Below, piece after piece: positions 36,908-45,992 of a stretch of 64,000 nucleotides of DNA; the stretch's first letter is position 1; each line of letters begins with the position of its first letter. The stretch is from Fibrobacter sp. UWT2 (GTDB lineage: Bacteria; Fibrobacterota; Fibrobacteria; Fibrobacterales; Fibrobacteraceae). The notes below the pieces were generated by a model that was given only the letters and a program-made list of their open reading frames with translations, ran no database searches and had not been told where the DNA came from. The DNA lies in contig NZ_FRBF01000006.1 of NCBI RefSeq assembly GCF_900142545.1, forward strand, positions 62,001 through 126,000, read 5' to 3'. The position numbers and the translations under genes were made by a program.

Positions 36908-39900
36908 TGAAACTTAGGGATTGGTTTGTAGGCGTACTTTCTATGGCAGCACTCCACGTGAGTGCTTTTGCCGTTGATACGGCCCTCCAGCAAGGGAGCG
37001 TGATTGGAGGCGAAGTATCCGGTTTCTTGAAAAAAGACAAGTCTCCGTACCTGGTGAACGAGACCCTAGTGGTGCCCGAAGGCAAAGCCCTGGTCGTGGA
37101 AGCGGGAACCGAGATTTACTTTAACGAAGGCACGGGTCTTGATGTCCGTGGTGGTTCTTTGGCGGTGATGGGCGAGAGCCATAATCCGGTGGTGATGACC
37201 GCTGCAGAAGAAGACAAGTATTGGAACGGTATTTCCATTACGGGAAACAAGTCTTGCGAAACTCAAGGCACCCATATCAAGAATGCTCAGTTTGGCTATG
37301 CGGTTGAAAGCGGTTCCTTGGAAGTTCGCGATGGCGTTATCAAGAACGCTGGCCGCACTGCCATCTATGTCCGCAACGCCTCTTTGGCGATGAAGTGGAC
37401 AACGGTTGAAGATGGTCGCAATGTGGGCGTGTGGGCGGCCTCTAATGCCAAAATCGATATCGATGGTTCCAATTTGACGCAAAACAAGATTGCCTTGGTT
37501 GCCGGCGAAAATGCCGTGGTGAACATGAAACGCGTTCACTTGGAATCTAACGATGTAGCCATTCTCGACTTTGGTAACAACAACTTGAAGCAGAGAAATT
37601 CCTTGATTATGGATAACGTAATCGGCCTTGTTTCCAAGGACATTCCGCCTGAAGAAATTCGCCAGGCGTTGGAAGACAACAAGAGACCGCTTGCGAATAA
37701 TATGAACGACTATACGGGTATGCTGGGCGACGAGCCCCGTAATCCTTACGCAAATACCGAAAAATTTGCAGGCAACCAGGACGATTCTGCGGATTCTGTC
37801 TGGTCTATTTCGGGTAGCGTAGGCGTTGAAATGGGCTATCACAAGGTGCTGATGCGCCACAATTCTTCGGGCCAAAAGTACGTGTCCGATAAGGATACGG
37901 TGCTTCCGCGCGAACGCTACATCAACTACTTCCAGGTTCCGGGATTCTTTACCAACTGGAATGCCAACTTGTTGATGAAGTCTCCTACGGGAGCAACGAT
38001 GGAATTCCTCTTGGATGCTTCAAGCGATTCCTGGGATAACCTTAAGCTTTACCAGTTGCAAGCCAGCTATACGGACGATATGCAGCACTTGGTCCTCGGT
38101 GATTTCTATGCGAACGGGGGAGAGATTTACCTGTCTGGCATGAACGCTTTTGGTGGCTTGTATGAACTGTCGCTGCTCAAGAATGCGGCCAACATCCCGA
38201 CTTTCGTCGGTACGGCTTTTGCGGGCGAAATGAATGCTCCCAAGATTCAGGGCAAGCGCAACTACGATGTGTACAAGGATTACATTGATGATGGTGAAGC
38301 CGAGGCCCAGCGCATCGGAGCCGGCGGAAGTATCCGCTGGAATATGCACCGTCGCTTTAACGGAACCTTGGGCTTTGTGGCCAGCAAGGATTACCTGGAA
38401 GATCCTTTTATGAGGGACGGCATGTCTCCCGAAACCAACACGGCAAAACCCCTGGTGACATCTAGAGCCTTCTTTGCCGATGGTAACTGGCTGGTTTACC
38501 CTGGCGATATCAAGCTGAATGGCCAGGTTGCCGTAGGTGGAGCCGATACCTTGAATGCCGCTAAAATCAGGGCGGTAAATCAGGTGTTCTCGGAAGCGGG
38601 ACTGGATCCGTCGAATTTTGCGCTCTTGAATAAGCTGATGAGTAACGTGAACCAGGTAAATTCCTTGACGCCTGCCGAGTTGAATGAGATTTTTGGTGAA
38701 AATGCCATGATGACTCCTTCTGAGATGCGCGCCGAATTGAAGGCCCTTTTGAAGGAAGCTTCTAGGGTGGCGAGGACATTGCAGACCGAAGACAGTAGGC
38801 CTTCTCATGGTGAATTCTGGGGCCATGAACATTGGGCTTTTGCCGGATCTTACCAGTGGTCGAATCCGACGACTTCTATTGAAGGTTTCTTCAGGTATGT
38901 GGGTGCCGAATATTACAGCCCCGGTTCCGAAGACTTGTTGCAGAATACCCGCATGATTGGTGGTAACTTGAAGCATAAGATTTATGACTTCTGGAACTTG
39001 GGCTTTGGCTATACCTTGAATATTGAAAACGCTGCCGGAGAAGGCAACGATTACAATATCTTCGGCTTGGGTGAAGGTACCCAGTGGGGCCTTACGGGCG
39101 CCGATGACGATTGGCTCAAGAAGCATGAGCAGGATATGGTGCGCACGCTGTATATTCACGATGGTTACTTGAAGAACGACTTCAAGTTGAATGAAAAGGT
39201 CGGCCTTTCTTTCAAGTACGCCCTGAATTACAGAACCCGCAGCACGCCGCAACGCCTGTACGGCAACTACTCGGCCTCTTCGGGTATTTATGATGACCCG
39301 TGGTTTGACGCTATTAAAGGTCGTCCGACTGTGAAGGTGAATGAAGGGCTCGATACGACGGTTATTGATTCGGCTCATTGGGCTCAGTATTATGCACTTG
39401 TCGATGAAGATTATTTGGCAACCCAGTTCGAAGAAAAACTGATGAAGCATACTCTTGAACTCGGGCTTTCTTTCAAGTTCCCCAAGAACTTGCTGAAACT
39501 TGGGGCGGGTTTGGTGGCCTTTACGGATATGTCGGAATTCAAGCAAGACAACCTGATTTCTGGCTTTAGGTTCAAGAACGAAACCTATGGCATTCTGGGT
39601 TACTATTTCCACGGAAGTGATTACCTGGAACAGCGTTACCCGATTTCTTTGACGACGACGATGGACGGCTTCAAGAATTCCGTTTCGTTGACGCCCCGCT
39701 ACAAGGTGTACAATCGTAACGAAATGCGCGAGTTCGAGTGGAGTTTCTTGGATAACATGGATATTGAACTTTCCAGGGACTTTTTGGAACTGGGCCTGTC
39801 GGGTGGTTTGCGTCAGAACTTCTTGAGCTACGAGATCAAGGACCAGGATTACGACGAAATGGAACTCGATATCGACGCTTCTGCAAAATTACGTATACAT

Positions 39901-40020
39901 CACACCCAGGCCTTGTATACAGATTGGACATTAGGTTCAATTTTCAACTATCGTCCGGATAACAAGGCTGACCAGTATAAGGATTTTTATATAATTGCAG
40001 CAGTGAATTACGACTTTTAG
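36907..40020 (+). CDS. Exported protein with beta-helix and outer-membrane-barrel-like region
   Basis: 1037 residues from the ATG at 36907, which overlaps the FecR stop (TGATG). After a signal peptide (ends SAFAVD) a right-handed beta-helix-like domain (about 30-260) shows repeated turns: LVVEAGTEIYFNEG, LDVRGGSLAVMG, SLEVRDGVIKNAG, RTAIYVRNAS. From about 300 to the end the protein is rich in aromatic alternating strands with long polar loops and ends in NYDF, a C-terminal Phe as in outer-membrane barrels. No TonB box or plug is evident. I infer an outer-membrane protein working with the FecR protein. Confidence 0.75.
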   Translation: MKLRDWFVGVLSMAALHVSAFAVDTALQQGSVIGGEVSGFLKKDKSPYLVNETLVVPEGKALVVEAGTEIYFNEGTGLDVRGGSLAVMGESHNPVVMTAAEEDKYWNGISITGNKSCETQGTHIKNAQFGYAVESGSLEVRDGVIKNAGRTAIYVRNASLAMKWTTVEDGRNVGVWAASNAKIDIDGSNLTQNKIALVAGENAVVNMKRVHLESNDVAILDFGNNNLKQRNSLIMDNVIGLVSKDIPPEEIRQALEDNKRPLANNMNDYTGMLGDEPRNPYANTEKFAGNQDDSADSVWSISGSVGVEMGYHKVLMRHNSSGQKYVSDKDTVLPRERYINYFQVPGFFTNWNANLLMKSPTGATMEFLLDASSDSWDNLKLYQLQASYTDDMQHLVLGDFYANGGEIYLSGMNAFGGLYELSLLKNAANIPTFVGTAFAGEMNAPKIQGKRNYDVYKDYIDDGEAEAQRIGAGGSIRWNMHRRFNGTLGFVASKDYLEDPFMRDGMSPETNTAKPLVTSRAFFADGNWLVYPGDIKLNGQVAVGGADTLNAAKIRAVNQVFSEAGLDPSNFALLNKLMSNVNQVNSLTPAELNEIFGENAMMTPSEMRAELKALLKEASRVARTLQTEDSRPSHGEFWGHEHWAFAGSYQWSNPTTSIEGFFRYVGAEYYSPGSEDLLQNTRMIGGNLKHKIYDFWNLGFGYTLNIENAAGEGNDYNIFGLGEGTQWGLTGADDDWLKKHEQDMVRTLYIHDGYLKNDFKLNEKVGLSFKYALNYRTRSTPQRLYGNYSASSGIYDDPWFDAIKGRPTVKVNEGLDTTVIDSAHWAQYYALVDEDYLATQFEEKLMKHTLELGLSFKFPKNLLKLGAGLVAFTDMSEFKQDNLISGFRFKNETYGILGYYFHGSDYLEQRYPISLTTTMDGFKNSVSLTPRYKVYNRNEMREFEWSFLDNMDIELSRDFLELGLSGGLRQNFLSYEIKDQDYDEMELDIDASAKLRIHHTQALYTDWTLGSIFNYRPDNKADQYKDFYIIAAVNYDF

Positions 40021-40071
40021 TCGGTTGCAGCGGTAAACAGATTTGTATACACAGGAACACCGGAATGACAT

Positions 40072-41841
40072 ATGAAAAGCTATTCTTGTAATATGAAGAT
40101 TCCTGTTCGCTATAACCATGTCGGTTATGCTCCTGATTCGGCAAAGATTTTCTTTGTGAACCCGAAGGAGCTTGAACCTGATTGTGGTAATGTGAATAAT
40201 TATTTTTTTCGTGTAATACGGCAACTTCAGTATACGAAATATGCTGCTGTATGGGAAGGCTCATTTGTCGAGGGGACTTTGGGGCATTCCGGTGTTTGTG
40301 AGTACACAGGTGAAATTCTCTGGTCGGGAAATTTTACGGACGTTAACGAAACGGGATTGTTCTTTATCCAAATTCTGCGAAAAGGTGGCGCTGAGAAGGA
40401 GACGCTCCTTTTTGAGACGGAATCGTTTGAAATATCGAATGACTGGATTTGTCGTCAGTTGCTTGCAAACATCAAATCTTTTTACTACCAACGTAGCGGT
40501 GTGAAACTGCCTGCCGATTTTGCGGGCAAGTGGGCAAGGCCTGCAGCTCATTTAGACGACAATATCGGATTCCACCCGAGCATGCAGCGCGAAGGTACCT
40601 GGAACGCCCATGGTGGTTGGTACGATGCCGGTGATTATGGCAAGTATATTGTGAATGGTGGCGTCTCGGTGGCGACACTCTTGCTTGCCTGCGAATTGAT
40701 TGGCGATTGTGAATGCGAAAGCCTGACAAATAAGGCGATCAATGCGACGGAACCCTTTGTGGGGCCTGACGGACTCAAGATGTACAGCCTCAAGGATGAA
40801 ATCCGCTTTGAACTGGACTTTTTCTTGCGAATGCAGGACACCGACGGCGGCGTATTTTTTAAGGTGACTCCTGAACATTGGGACGGATTTGTTTCGCCTA
40901 CGGATTCCGACCTGTTGCAAAAGCGCATGATTTTAGGCAAGTCGACAACATCGACGCTGAATTTTGCGGGAGCTCTCGCCGCGGCATCGCGCGTGTATGG
41001 TAAGCGCGATACAGCGTTCGCAGAACGCTGCCTGCAAGCGGCGGTAAAGGCCTATAAGTGGGCCGTTTCGCGCCCCTTTGTGGATTGGCCGCACAATACC
41101 GAAGGTAGTGGCGGCTACGGCGACGAACACGCCGAAGACGAATTTTTCTGGGCGCGTGCAATGCTTTACCGCGAGTTGCAGGTACGCGGCGAAGTAGACG
41201 GAGTTTCCGCCGAAAGCTTGCGCCCCCTGCTACTTGAAGACATGAAGGTGATTCCGCCTAAGTCGGGCCTTGACTGGCGTGACACCCAGAACTTGGGCTG
41301 GCTAGCCCTTGCCTTGCAGGACTTTGACCGCGAATTCCGCCTTTATGCGCGCACGACGCTGAACATGACGGCTCGTGAAATTGTCGACATGCAAAATGGC
41401 GATGCCTACGGAATTCCGGTACGCAAGTTTATTTGGGGCAGCAATGGCGATATTGCCAACCATGCACTTACCCTGGCTATTGTAAAACGCTGGGCTCCGA
41501 GCCTGGGTGGCAACTCCCTGGATTTCTGGTGCCGCGAAATGTTGAACTTTATTTATGGCCGCAATCCTGTGGATGTCAGTTTTGTGACGGGTTCCGCTTG
41601 GAGCTCTCCGAAAGATCCGCACCATCGCTTAAGCCATTCCGACGGCGTCGAAGAACCGATTCCGGGGCTTTTGGTTGGAGGCATCAACAGCGACCGTCAG
41701 GATATGCACCGCGCTCCCCATTATCCGGGAGAACTGTCCGGTTATTCGTACACCGACGAACGCTGCTCTTTTGCGAGCAACGAAACGGCAATTAACTGGA
41801 ACGCCCCGCTGACAGCGGTGCTTGCATTACTTTGCTTTTGA
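40072..41841 (+). CDS. GH9 family glycoside hydrolase without signal peptide
   Basis: 589 residues. An N-terminal Ig-like (CelD_N) domain (about 8-120, starts IPVRYNHVGY) precedes the GH9 (alpha/alpha)6 domain. Catalytic features are GGWYDAGDYGKY (two Asp, near 182-193), the HHRLSH segment, and the acid Glu in SNETAINWNAP near the C-terminus. GH9 enzymes cleave beta-1,4-glucans. No signal peptide is visible, so this enzyme may split imported cellodextrins in the cytoplasm. The 3' end overlaps the convergent gene by 15 bases. No clear Shine-Dalgarno site supports the start. Confidence 0.9.
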   Translation: MKSYSCNMKIPVRYNHVGYAPDSAKIFFVNPKELEPDCGNVNNYFFRVIRQLQYTKYAAVWEGSFVEGTLGHSGVCEYTGEILWSGNFTDVNETGLFFIQILRKGGAEKETLLFETESFEISNDWICRQLLANIKSFYYQRSGVKLPADFAGKWARPAAHLDDNIGFHPSMQREGTWNAHGGWYDAGDYGKYIVNGGVSVATLLLACELIGDCECESLTNKAINATEPFVGPDGLKMYSLKDEIRFELDFFLRMQDTDGGVFFKVTPEHWDGFVSPTDSDLLQKRMILGKSTTSTLNFAGALAAASRVYGKRDTAFAERCLQAAVKAYKWAVSRPFVDWPHNTEGSGGYGDEHAEDEFFWARAMLYRELQVRGEVDGVSAESLRPLLLEDMKVIPPKSGLDWRDTQNLGWLALALQDFDREFRLYARTTLNMTAREIVDMQNGDAYGIPVRKFIWGSNGDIANHALTLAIVKRWAPSLGGNSLDFWCREMLNFIYGRNPVDVSFVTGSAWSSPKDPHHRLSHSDGVEEPIPGLLVGGINSDRQDMHRAPHYPGELSGYSYTDERCSFASNETAINWNAPLTAVLALLCF

Positions 41842-42777
41842 TTTCTCGTCCTTTTTAGAGGTCGAGTCTTTCTTTGATTCTTTAGATTCCTTGGTTTCCT
41901 TGGAATCTTTTTTTGATGTAGAGTCTTTAGCGGATTCCTTTACGACAGAATCTTTAACGGCTTCTTTGGCAGATGCTTTTGCAGTCGTATCCTTGGCGGT
42001 GGTGTCTGCTTCGGCTTCCTTGATTTTTTCCTGAACCTTCGGCAAAAGGGATTGCAGGTTTACCACCGGATTCTTTTCGGCTTCGAATTCCTTGGCCGAG
42101 ACGATAGGCTTGTAGTAGAAGGAATCCTGGGCGCTCATGGGGTGAGACGGGAGCAGGTCTATGTAAGAGGCTGCAAGAGCTGCCCAACCACGGAGCCATT
42201 CCTTGCGGGATTCACGGTGCGTGTACCAGGAATCGGGATTGTAGTAGTAATGGTGAACGTCCTTGGTCAGGTAAACGGGAGATTCGCCAGAAAGCTTTGT
42301 AAAAATTCGCTTGACGCGGTAAGTGGATGCGGCGCCGGTGAGGAGCAAAACCGTGTCGGCGTTGTGCATTTTGAGCCAAGGAATAATGGAGTAGGCTTCG
42401 TCCATGGTGGAGGGGTCATCGTGCCTTGCGATAAAGACTGCGTTGCTGTCGAAGTTGCCGAGGCGCATGAAGTCGTCCAGATAGAATTCTGCGTTGCTGC
42501 GGTTGCGCAGGATGCGGCGCCCGAGAATCAAGACGGAATCGGCTTTGCCGCTAGCCATGAGTTCGGCGGCCATGTCGATGCGTTCCATGTCGGCGGTTTG
42601 TCCGTCGAGCACGACGATCCAGCTGACATGTTCGAATTCGTCATCGTCGACAAGCCAATGGCCGCTCTTGGTCATCACCAAGTAGAAGGCGATGACGAGG
42701 AGTACGGCGGCGGCCGCAATGGTACTCAAAATGACTTTCTTTTTCTTGATCTGTTTCTTGGTGGGTAGCTTAGTCAA
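41827..42777 (-). CDS. YdcF/ElyC-like (DUF218) membrane protein with charged tail
   Basis: 316 residues from a TTG start at 42777. TTG is chosen because AAGGAG stands six bases before it and it overlaps the rimI stop (TTGACTAA); a longer ORF would run back into rimI. A basic N-terminus and one membrane anchor (about 15-35) lead to a DUF218 domain (IVVLDGQTADMERI, DSVLILGRR, DEAYSIIPWL, TVLLLTGAAS). ElyC-type proteins act in envelope maintenance; the exact reaction is unknown. The last 60 residues are almost only Lys, Ser, Asp, Glu, Thr and Ala. Confidence 0.8.
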   Translation of the reverse strand: MTKLPTKKQIKKKKVILSTIAAAAVLLVIAFYLVMTKSGHWLVDDDEFEHVSWIVVLDGQTADMERIDMAAELMASGKADSVLILGRRILRNRSNAEFYLDDFMRLGNFDSNAVFIARHDDPSTMDEAYSIIPWLKMHNADTVLLLTGAASTYRVKRIFTKLSGESPVYLTKDVHHYYYNPDSWYTHRESRKEWLRGWAALAASYIDLLPSHPMSAQDSFYYKPIVSAKEFEAEKNPVVNLQSLLPKVQEKIKEAEADTTAKDTTAKASAKEAVKDSVVKESAKDSTSKKDSKETKESKESKKDSTSKKDEKSKAK

Positions 42778-43213
42778 TTTTTGCTCCTTGGGTGCGGTAC
42801 AGCGCCGCATTTTCGCCGTCGGCGTAATACTTCTTGCGGATTCCAAACAAATTAAAACCGTGGCTTTCGTAAAAGCGGCGGGCTTTAATATTGTTCTCGC
42901 GGACTTCTAGAAAACAGCAATCTGTCTTGTCTAAATCCAGTTGCGAAAGTCCTGAGCGTAAAAGCAGTGAACCAATTCCGCCGCGCTGTGCCGATTCGCT
43001 TACGGCAATAGAGAGCAGCTCGGAGTCGGCGCCTAGCAAATGGAATACGGCGTACCCTACGATTCCTGTTTCGGTTTCGTAAACGACGGCGTAGGTGTAG
43101 GGCGCCTTGATTTCTAGCTCATATTGTCGTTCGTTCCAGTCTTGAAATGCAAGTTCACCCTGAATCCTCAGTACGGCAGGAATGTCGGCGGAATTCATTT
43201 TGCGGATGGACAT
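42770..43213 (-). CDS. rimI: Ribosomal-protein-alanine N-acetyltransferase
   Basis: 147 residues of the GNAT fold. RimI acetylates the N-terminal Ala of ribosomal protein S18. The acetyl-CoA site is seen in LLSIAVSESAQRGGIGSLLL (in parts: QRGGIGSLL), followed by FLEVRENNIKARRFYESHGF, the family's typical LEVRxxNxxAxxLYxxxGF motif. AGGAAG precedes the ATG. It lies directly downstream of tsaB, a common neighbour. Confidence 0.92.
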   Translation of the reverse strand: MSIRKMNSADIPAVLRIQGELAFQDWNERQYELEIKAPYTYAVVYETETGIVGYAVFHLLGADSELLSIAVSESAQRGGIGSLLLRSGLSQLDLDKTDCCFLEVRENNIKARRFYESHGFNLFGIRKKYYADGENAALYRTQGAKID

Positions 43214-43228
43214 GGAACTTCCTGTGGA

Positions 43229-43864
43229 TCAGTGCAACTTTTCGAAATATGAGGGCTGGATGTAGTTCGCTTCTTGCATAAGGCTCGGGGCCACTCGCTC
43301 GAAGAGTCTTGCCCAATCGCTCAGGGGCTTGCCCTTGTCGATGACTGTCGCTGCACCGATTTCGCTGAAAAGGGCCTTCAAGGTTTCGTCGCTGGCGGCG
43401 TTTTCGTCGACGACGACGTAGTTCACGTCGCTGGACTTAAGTGCTTTTACCACTTGCTCGGTTTCGATGAAGCTTTCTTTTTCGTTCAGGCGCAAGTACC
43501 AGTAGTCTTTGCGGGCGCGGATGACTACGGCTGCCTTGTCGGGCTCTGCTGCGAAGCAGGAGAGGGCCTGCAGCGTAGAAACTCCGTAGAGCTTGCGCTT
43601 GCCGCTAAAGCTCAAGCCTTCGCAAAAGGCGACTCCCGTGCGCAGTCCGCTGAAAGACCCTGGGCCGAGGGTGACCATGACTCGGGTCACCTGGTCGAGG
43701 GTCGCTCCCGTTTTTTCAAGGAGTGCGTCCAGCATGGCCGATGCGGTTTCGCCGCGGGCCGATTCGTCGACGCTTTCCATATAGCGGGGGCGGGCGGCGT
43801 CTGATTCCAGAAGCGCCATCGAAATTCCCTTGCGCGAAGTATCTACAAATAAGTCGAATTGCAT
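43229..43864 (-). CDS. tsaB: tRNA threonylcarbamoyladenosine biosynthesis protein TsaB
   Basis: 211 residues. TsaB is the non-catalytic ASKHA partner of TsaD in forming t6A at position 37 of ANN-decoding tRNAs. The N-terminal LFVDTSRKG strand and VTLGPGSFSGLRTGVAF motif are characteristic. The C-terminal half is divergent, as usual. It starts 15 bases after ddl and is followed by rimI with a 15-base gap, so ddl-tsaB-rimI-elyC form one operon. Confidence 0.93.
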   Translation of the reverse strand: MQFDLFVDTSRKGISMALLESDAARPRYMESVDESARGETASAMLDALLEKTGATLDQVTRVMVTLGPGSFSGLRTGVAFCEGLSFSGKRKLYGVSTLQALSCFAAEPDKAAVVIRARKDYWYLRLNEKESFIETEQVVKALKSSDVNYVVVDENAASDETLKALFSEIGAATVIDKGKPLSDWARLFERVAPSLMQEANYIQPSYFEKLH

Positions 43865-43879
43865 GAAGCTATCCGTGAC

Positions 43880-44914
43880 TTAGCGTTTGATGTAGAGGCT
43901 CTTGTCGATAATCAAGTCGATGAGCTGGCTGTAGGTGATGCCGTTGCAGGCAGCCTGTTGCGGCAAGAGCGACGTGGGTGTCATGCCCGGGAGTGTGTTC
44001 GTTTCGATAGCGAACAGCTGCTTGTCCTTGGTGATGCGCACGTCGGTACGGCTGTAGCCAGCACCGCCCAAGGCGTAGTGGGCGTTCTTCACGAGTTCCT
44101 GGATGCGGGCCGTCAGATCGGGTTCGAATTCGGCCGGAGTGACTTCCTTGCATTCGCCGTTGTACTTGGCTTCAAAGTCAAAGTATTCGCGGGTAGTCAT
44201 GCGCATTTCGGTCGGCGGCAGCGGCTTTTCGCCTTCGATGTAGCCGCAGCTAGCTTCTTCGCCGGCAATGAACTTTTCGCAGAGCAGGCGGTTGGAATCC
44301 TTGAACAAGTCTTGGGCAATTTTGCCGGCTTCGTCCAGGTCCTTGGCGATGCCGATACCGATAGAGGAACCGCCAAGCGGGTCCTTGATGACCAGCGGGA
44401 ATCCGAGTTCATCAGAAACGGAAACGAGCGTATCGCCGGTGAAGTCGTGCTTCCAAATCACGCGGTACGGCGGAGTCGGAATACCGTTGGCCTTATAAAT
44501 TTCCTTGGTCTTTACTTTGTCCATGGCGAGAGCAGATGCCAAAAGGCCGCAACCGGTGTAGGGAATGCCCCAGTTTTCTAGCAAGGCCTGAATGTGTCCG
44601 TCTTCGCCCCATTTGCCGTGCAAGGCGAGGAATGCAATGTCTGCATCAGGGAGCTCAGAAAGGGCCGGAGATTTTTTGCAGTTTGCGGCAGTGCCTTCGA
44701 GTCCGCGGAAGTAGTTCACCGAGAAGTTGTCCTTCTGGTAGGGGGAAAGTTCGCGGGAAGACCAGTGCCAGGTGCCGTCTTTGTCGATAAGCACCGGATG
44801 AATGTTGTAACGATCCGGGTTCATGGCGCGAACAACGCCCGTGCCACTGACAACGGAAACATCATGTTCGGTGGACGGGCCACCCATTAAAACTAATACG
44901 CGCATACGAGCCAT
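43880..44914 (-). CDS. ddl: D-alanine--D-alanine ligase
   Basis: 344 residues from the ATG at 44914, with AGAGG seven bases upstream. The ATP-grasp enzyme makes the D-Ala-D-Ala end of peptidoglycan. Motifs: N-terminal VLMGGPSTEHDVSV, HGKWGEDGHIQ, PLGGSSIGIG, EASCGYIEG, and the metal/ATP-site end IETNTLPGMTPTSLLPQQA (in parts: ETNTLPGMT). The length fits the family. It leads the operon with tsaB and rimI rather than a division/cell-wall cluster. Confidence 0.95.
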   Translation of the reverse strand: MARMRVLVLMGGPSTEHDVSVVSGTGVVRAMNPDRYNIHPVLIDKDGTWHWSSRELSPYQKDNFSVNYFRGLEGTAANCKKSPALSELPDADIAFLALHGKWGEDGHIQALLENWGIPYTGCGLLASALAMDKVKTKEIYKANGIPTPPYRVIWKHDFTGDTLVSVSDELGFPLVIKDPLGGSSIGIGIAKDLDEAGKIAQDLFKDSNRLLCEKFIAGEEASCGYIEGEKPLPPTEMRMTTREYFDFEAKYNGECKEVTPAEFEPDLTARIQELVKNAHYALGGAGYSRTDVRITKDKQLFAIETNTLPGMTPTSLLPQQAACNGITYSQLIDLIIDKSLYIKR

Positions 44915-44968
44915 AATAAACCTCTTGAAAAACTTATGCAAATAATGTAGTAAATTCAATTCCTTTAG

Positions 44969-44997
44969 TTGCCTGGCTCTTAAAAGGTTTGTATCTT
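44969..44997 (+). promoter_or_regulatory. Candidate promoter of the epimerase gene
   Basis: TTGCCT (44969-44974) and TATCTT (44992-44997) are spaced by 17 bases, 20 bases before the start codon. The -10 box matches the one proposed at 26447. Confidence 0.55.
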
Positions 44998-45017
44998 ATG
45001 GGAAAAGAGAGGTTGTT

Positions 45018-45938
45018 ATGCGTGTATTCGTTACAGGTGGTACTGGTTTCATCGGTCACTATGTGGTGAAGGCCCTTTTGGAAAATGGCCACGACGTAGT
45101 GATTGCGACTAGGCACCCTAATAAGGTCCCGACACTCAAGGCAAATCCTAAGGTTACGTTCGTGGAATGTGCCTTGACTGATTTTGACCTGATGGCTGAA
45201 GGACTGAAGGGTTGCGACGCCTGCATTCACATTGCTCTCGGCTGGGGCGATACCCCGAGCACGATGCTTGCTAACGACACCCGCGCAACGGTGATGCTGC
45301 TTGAAAATGCGGCAAAGGCCGGTTGCAAGAAGTTTATTTACACGAGTAGCACGGCCGCTATGGGCCGCATGCGCCCCACGATGCGCGAAATCACGAGCAA
45401 CCTGCCGATGGATCTTTACGGTGCCACCAAGGCCGCAGGCGAAGCCTTTGTGCTTGGCTTTACGCATGGCTACGGAACCCAGTTCCCCGAAGTCAAGATG
45501 ACCCGCAACATTATTCGCCCTGGTTACACCTTTGGTAATCCTGCTTGGGCCGATGGCTGCTCGCAGCCGGACCGCAGATTCTTCTCGATGGCACAGGCCG
45601 TCAAGGAAAACCGCGACATCAATATCATCAAGAATGACGGCACGCAGTTCATTCATGCCAGTCAGCAGGCAAAGCTTTACATGAGCGTCCTTGAATCCGA
45701 CAAGAACGAAGAAATCTTCCTCGGTCTTGGTGAAGTTTGGATGAGCTGGAAGGAAATTGCCGAAATGATGATTTCCATGAAGCCTGGTTGCAAATCCAAA
45801 ATCGTGGAAACTGACCTTGGCTGGGGCGATGAACCCATGCTGTTTGACGTGAGCAAGATTCAGGAACAGTTCGGGCTTGCCTTTGACGCTCACGAGTTTA
45901 TGCTCGATCACGTCAAGTGGACTTATAACCAGATTTAA
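45018..45938 (+). CDS. NAD-dependent epimerase/dehydratase family protein
   Basis: 306 residues of the extended SDR type. The cofactor site is VTGGTGFIGHYV at the N-terminus, and the catalytic Ser...Tyr-x-x-x-Lys is in YTSSTAAMG and LYGATKAAGE. Such proteins act on nucleotide sugars or small carbonyl compounds. The substrate cannot be told here, and no sugar-nucleotide genes adjoin. AGAGG precedes the ATG. It is a single-gene unit with its own promoter and a shared terminator. Confidence 0.85.
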   Translation: MRVFVTGGTGFIGHYVVKALLENGHDVVIATRHPNKVPTLKANPKVTFVECALTDFDLMAEGLKGCDACIHIALGWGDTPSTMLANDTRATVMLLENAAKAGCKKFIYTSSTAAMGRMRPTMREITSNLPMDLYGATKAAGEAFVLGFTHGYGTQFPEVKMTRNIIRPGYTFGNPAWADGCSQPDRRFFSMAQAVKENRDINIIKNDGTQFIHASQQAKLYMSVLESDKNEEIFLGLGEVWMSWKEIAEMMISMKPGCKSKIVETDLGWGDEPMLFDVSKIQEQFGLAFDAHEFMLDHVKWTYNQI

Positions 45939-45960
45939 TTTGGCTTTAGACGAAAATAAA

Positions 45961-45990
45961 AAAGGCGAGAGCAAATGCTCTCGCTTTTTC
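45961..45990. terminator. Bidirectional terminator between epimerase gene and purF
   Basis: GCGAGAGC and GCTCTCGC form a perfect 8-bp stem around AAAT, with A-rich and T-rich flanks, between convergent genes. Confidence 0.9.
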
Positions 45991-45992
45991 TT

